Notes under the pieces: generated by a model
Seen by the model: only the letters and a program-made list of their open reading frames with translations
Databases searched by the model: none
Told to the model about the DNA's origin: nothing
Source: Atkinsonella hypoxylon
Taxonomy: Eukaryota; Ascomycota; Sordariomycetes; Hypocreales; Clavicipitaceae
Assembly (NCBI GenBank): GCA_000729835.1
Contig: JFHB01000003.1
Coordinates: 372,001-436,000, forward strand
Length of the DNA: 64,000 nt
Direction of reading: 5' to 3'
Shown here: positions 61,201 to 64,000 of the stretch, one piece after another
Layout of the letters: the number at the start of each line of letters is the position of its first letter
Numbering within the stretch: position 1 is the stretch's first letter
Made by a program: the position numbers and the translations under genes

Positions 61201-62090
61201 CTAGCGGCGCGAGTCTGGGTTCCAGGTGCAGTCTGATATCCTCCATTGCCTGAAAAGCCGTTCGACATGGCTCCATCACTTGGAGCACGTCGATTAGGGA
61301 TTACGCGGCCGCTCATTGTCTGGTGCGCGTCATTTGCCATGGGGTAGTAAGAGCCAGTCATTGACATGGAGCGGTCCTCGTGATGGCGCTCCGGGACCAC
61401 TCTCCCCTGCGCCGTGGTTCTCGCAGAACTTTGATTCGAATAGGCGGCCTGACGAAACTGGTTCGCCGGAGATTGTTGATATGAGCTAGGTAACGAGGGA
61501 TACATTTGCTGGCGAGGGGCTGAAGCAAGAGACTGCGAGCGGTAAGGATCGGTATTCAGAGCAGGTCTGGGATCGCCGCCCTGATAGCTACTCTGTGGGC
61601 CATATCTTCCTACCGGAACCTGAGGCGGGAGCCCTCGGGGTTCCATCCGATGAGGTAGAGGGCCACCAGGGCCTGGATATGCTCGTCTCGACTGTTGTTG
61701 CTGCTGCATGTATTGGACTTGGGGAGATGGGACCTGACGTCCTCCTGAAGGAGACCGCTGCCCCGTACAATAGCCACCTCCCGTGTTGGGATCATGGTGT
61801 CGTGACCTCTGTGCTGCAGGGTCTCCCTCGCCGTAATAAACTTGTTGCGGCCGCGGCGGAGGTTGACGTGGCATGCCGGGAGCTGTTGACGACATGGATG
61901 GCGTCCGGCTTGGATCCATCATGGACGGAGCAGTAGACGACGAGGTCATGGTTTGGGATCGGCCCGGGGGAGGTGCAGCACCAAATATGTTGGAGAAAGC
62001 AGCATCCCGCTGATAATTGTTCTGCTCGGGGTACCCACGAGGGGGCGGCGGCCGTTGCTGAGCTCGAGGATCATACTGATAATCGGCCAT
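58232..62090 (-). CDS. rom2: Rho1 guanine nucleotide exchange factor Rom2 (DEP-DH-PH-CNH)
   Basis: Exons, in coding order, 62090-59327, 59266-58419 and 58351-58232 give 1243 residues. Order: a P/Q/S/Y-rich disordered N-terminus (1-350), DEP domain (about 355-440, words AECFRRKIITGDR and KFFHDVTYEHRLRD), DH or RhoGEF domain (about 538-735, beginning EVISEICYTERDFVKDLEYL), PH domain (about 750-895) and CNH domain (about 900-1230, including YGTDNGVYLSD and ILFAYEDERGEDVVEAIDFW). This is the layout of yeast Rom1/Rom2. By family it activates Rho1 at the plasma membrane downstream of Wsc/Mid sensors, feeding glucan synthase and Pkc1 in cell-wall integrity. Introns of 60 and 67 bp interrupt the CNH part. 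The start is the first ATG after a probable 5'-UTR intron. Confidence 0.95.
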
Positions 62091-62118
62091 GATGGGGCTC
62101 GGGGATTAGATCGTTCTT

Positions 62119-62257
62119 CTGTCAAATAAGGTTAGAAACGTCTAGCTAGTCAATACAGAGAAAGTGTTTATGCGGAGGAACCACCATCACGGCCAACTTG
62201 GGTGTTGGTCAGGAGAGTATCGTGCGGCAAGATCCAGGATACAGGACAAGGGCTTAC
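62119..62257 (-). other. Probable 5'-UTR intron of rom2
   Basis: On the minus strand a GTAAGCC donor (62257) and an ATTTGACAG acceptor (62119) with a CTAAC branch word 12 bases before it define a 139-bp intron that ends about 28 bp before the rom2 ATG. Only splice signals support it. Confidence 0.6.
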
Positions 62258-62765
62258 CGTGCGAAGCCGTCAGGGACCGGCCAGCAATGACGAGCGAGAC
62301 AAAATCGCGAAGCGAAGCGGAATGCCCAGCGACTTGAGTATCGGCTGTTCCCTTTCTGTCCTTTTCCGACCTCTCCCGTGCCTCAATACGTCTTACCTAT
62401 CCCCTTGCGGATGGAAAGACACGAGACGGTGCCGTTGTCGCCAGTCAACAAGGACGCCCAAAGGGCTGGCTCTGGCAAAACGATTCCTCAAAGTGCGCAG
62501 GAGATTATGCCTCCTCGAACGGAGCAGGCCTGCCGGATAGGGGAGGCGCGGTGGTTCGAGGCTGGACGGCAGTCGAAGGGCTCGTCCGGCTGTAGTCCTT
62601 CTGACCGAATCGTCGCTCGTCTTGGTCAGCGGAAGCAAAACGTCGTTTGTCGGCCAAGTCGAGCGAGTTCTGCAGGAGCAGTAGCAGTAGCAGCCAACAG
62701 CAGCAACGTCGAATTTGGCGGACGGCAGGGCTTGGCTTGGCTTGGCTTGGCTGGGCCCGGGGCGG

Positions 62766-62801
62766 GCTGGACTGGACTGGACTGGACTGGACTGGACTGG
62801 A
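62766..62801. repeat. 5-bp tandem repeat (CTGGA)n
   Basis: Seven CTGGA units, about 14 bp after a shorter GCTTG array. Confidence 0.9.
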
Positions 62802-62928
62802 AAGTGGTGTATGTACCTAGCAGTAGGTACCTGGAAGTCTGGGGCCAGAATGCTACTGAGCCGTACCGAGTACATACATAATAAATGCGCAATGGTGGAT
62901 CGTGGATATCCAGGCAACCAGGCTACGG

Positions 62929-63016
62929 TGGTCTGTGGTCTGTGGTCTGTGGTCTGTGGTCTGTGGTCTGTGGTCTGTGGTCTGTGGTCTGTGGCCTGTG
63001 TGGCCTGTGGTCTGTG
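62929..63016. repeat. 7-bp tandem repeat (GGTCTGT)n
   Basis: About ten copies of GGTCTGT, the last ones with GGCCTGT variants. Located about 0.9 kb upstream of rom2. Confidence 0.9.
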
Positions 63017-63485
63017 AAATTCAAGAGCCTGGAAGGACAAAAGAAAAAAAGCATGGTGCCGCCCTAACCAAGTGTTCATCAGCCGGTTACCCGTCATAGG
63101 CCGTCAAAAGACGAGGGCTCATCGAGCCATCAAGATCTAGAACTGCTCCCAGACTTTTGCCTGAAGACAAAAAATCCATGTCTAGGTAGGTACTTGTCTA
63201 GCGCAACGAAGTTATTTCGGAGATGTCGGCTTTGTCTGGATACGTAGGAATCGCATATTTCCATAAAAAGACGATTGCTTAAAATAGCGTTGAAAAATCA
63301 TGCCGTATACTAGCATTTGTGAATAACACCAGTGGACATTCATCCCATTTCCACGAAGTAAGCTTCGGGTACCAAGCACCTGAATACAACGTCGAAGCCG
63401 GCACAAGCGGAACTTAGCGCAGCAGAGTGCCCAAGTCTCTTTCAGCATCCCAGCCACTAATATTGTGTGCATGGCCTCTGTGATC

Positions 63486-63501
63486 TACGGAGTACTCCGT
63501 A
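63486..63501. repeat. Dispersed palindrome TACGGAGTACTCCGTA
   Basis: Second perfect copy of the 16-bp palindrome, about 1.4 kb upstream of rom2. Confidence 0.85.
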
Positions 63502-64000
63502 AAACCTGGTCCGACAGGGACGGGGAACCCACAAGCTACGGAATACAACCCGCTGGAATTAAGCAGCCACCGCCGCCACCGCCACCACCACCACCACCAC
63601 CACCACTACCATGTCAACGTTATCTCGGGCCCATCTACAGGCGTCGACCAAAAAGCCCTGCCATGTTCGTGGCAATATGGCCTTTACGCGGTGCTCTGGA
63701 AAAAAAAAATGGAAAAAAATGGAAAAAAAAAATTTTACTCCCTCAAAACCAAATCATCTTTTTCATCTTCCGTAAGAAGAAACATGATAGGGCGGCACGA
63801 AACCGACTCATCGCACGGCGGCCGTTGTCTAAAAAGACTTCTTCCAAACATGACTAATCAGCCTCTTTTCGCCCTAGCATTCCACCAACGTCCCTGGCGA
63901 TTTTGTAATGGAGTTTTAGTGAGTTTTCAACCGTGCGGAAGTAAGACATTGGCCTGAGGTTGGCCATGTACCTGGGCATCCGCCCGCCTGAGAGGCTTCA

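Larger units (their letters stand above)
62258..64000. other. Upstream region of rom2 and end of window
   Basis: Promoter side of rom2. Holds a GCTTG array (62730-62752), a CTGGA array (62766-62801), a GGTCTGT array (62929-63016), a TACCTAG...TAGGTACC pair (62814-62831), a full TACGGAGTACTCCGTA palindrome (63486-63501), a CCA run (63568-63608) and A runs (63700-63733). No gene is supported up to the window end. Confidence 0.5.

Overview
The window looks like genomic DNA of a filamentous ascomycete, probably Sordariomycetes and perhaps Hypocreales. The genes carry short GT-AG introns, mostly 60-150 bp, with CTAAC/CTGAC-type branch sites. Leaders are pyrimidine-rich, and the proteins belong to families typical of Pezizomycotina (Pal1, Rom2, an Inp54-like phosphatase, a second PKA catalytic subunit, a DUF8032 regulator). 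The species cannot be named from the sequence alone.

Layout. Positions 1-23021 hold no gene I can support. This stretch has mixed base composition and many microsatellites, minisatellites and homopolymer runs, and no recognisable transposon. From 23 kb onward the window is gene-bearing: a glutamine/histidine-rich regulator with two DUF8032-like modules (23022-26414, +); a proline-rich protein of unknown function (27665-29287, +); casein kinase 1 (32880-34417, +); a tail-anchored inositol polyphosphate 5-phosphatase of Inp54 type (36673-38375, +); a PKA catalytic subunit of the C2 class (39042-40494, -); a possible small secreted protein (41935-42129, -); an intron-containing tRNA-Glu(UUC) (43496-43588, +); a GRAM/TBC/EF-hand Rab GAP of Gyp2 type (44610-48096, +); a decayed short-chain dehydrogenase pseudogene (48397-49216, +); Pal1 (53048-55100, +); a RecA/RAD51-paralogue-like protein with degenerate ATPase motifs (56158-57350, +); and the Rho1 exchange factor Rom2 (58232-62090, -). 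Exon junctions were worked out by hand and are phase-consistent in every intact model.

How the genes fit together. These genes are transcribed separately and do not form a pathway cluster. Several act in neighbouring processes by family knowledge: Rom2 and Pal1 in cell-wall integrity and polarised growth, the Inp54-like enzyme in PI(4,5)P2 turnover, Gyp2 in Rab recycling, CK1 and PKA-C2 in signalling. I see this as loose co-location, not a defined system.

The points most worth a second look are the duplicated DUF8032 modules joined across a roughly 900-bp intron, the stop-free 294-bp first intron of Pal1, the RAD51-like protein lacking Walker residues, the 23-kb gene-poor stretch, and two short palindromes (TACGGAGTACTCCGTA and TACCTAGGTA) scattered through the non-coding DNA. 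I found no clear evidence of a wholly new biological system.
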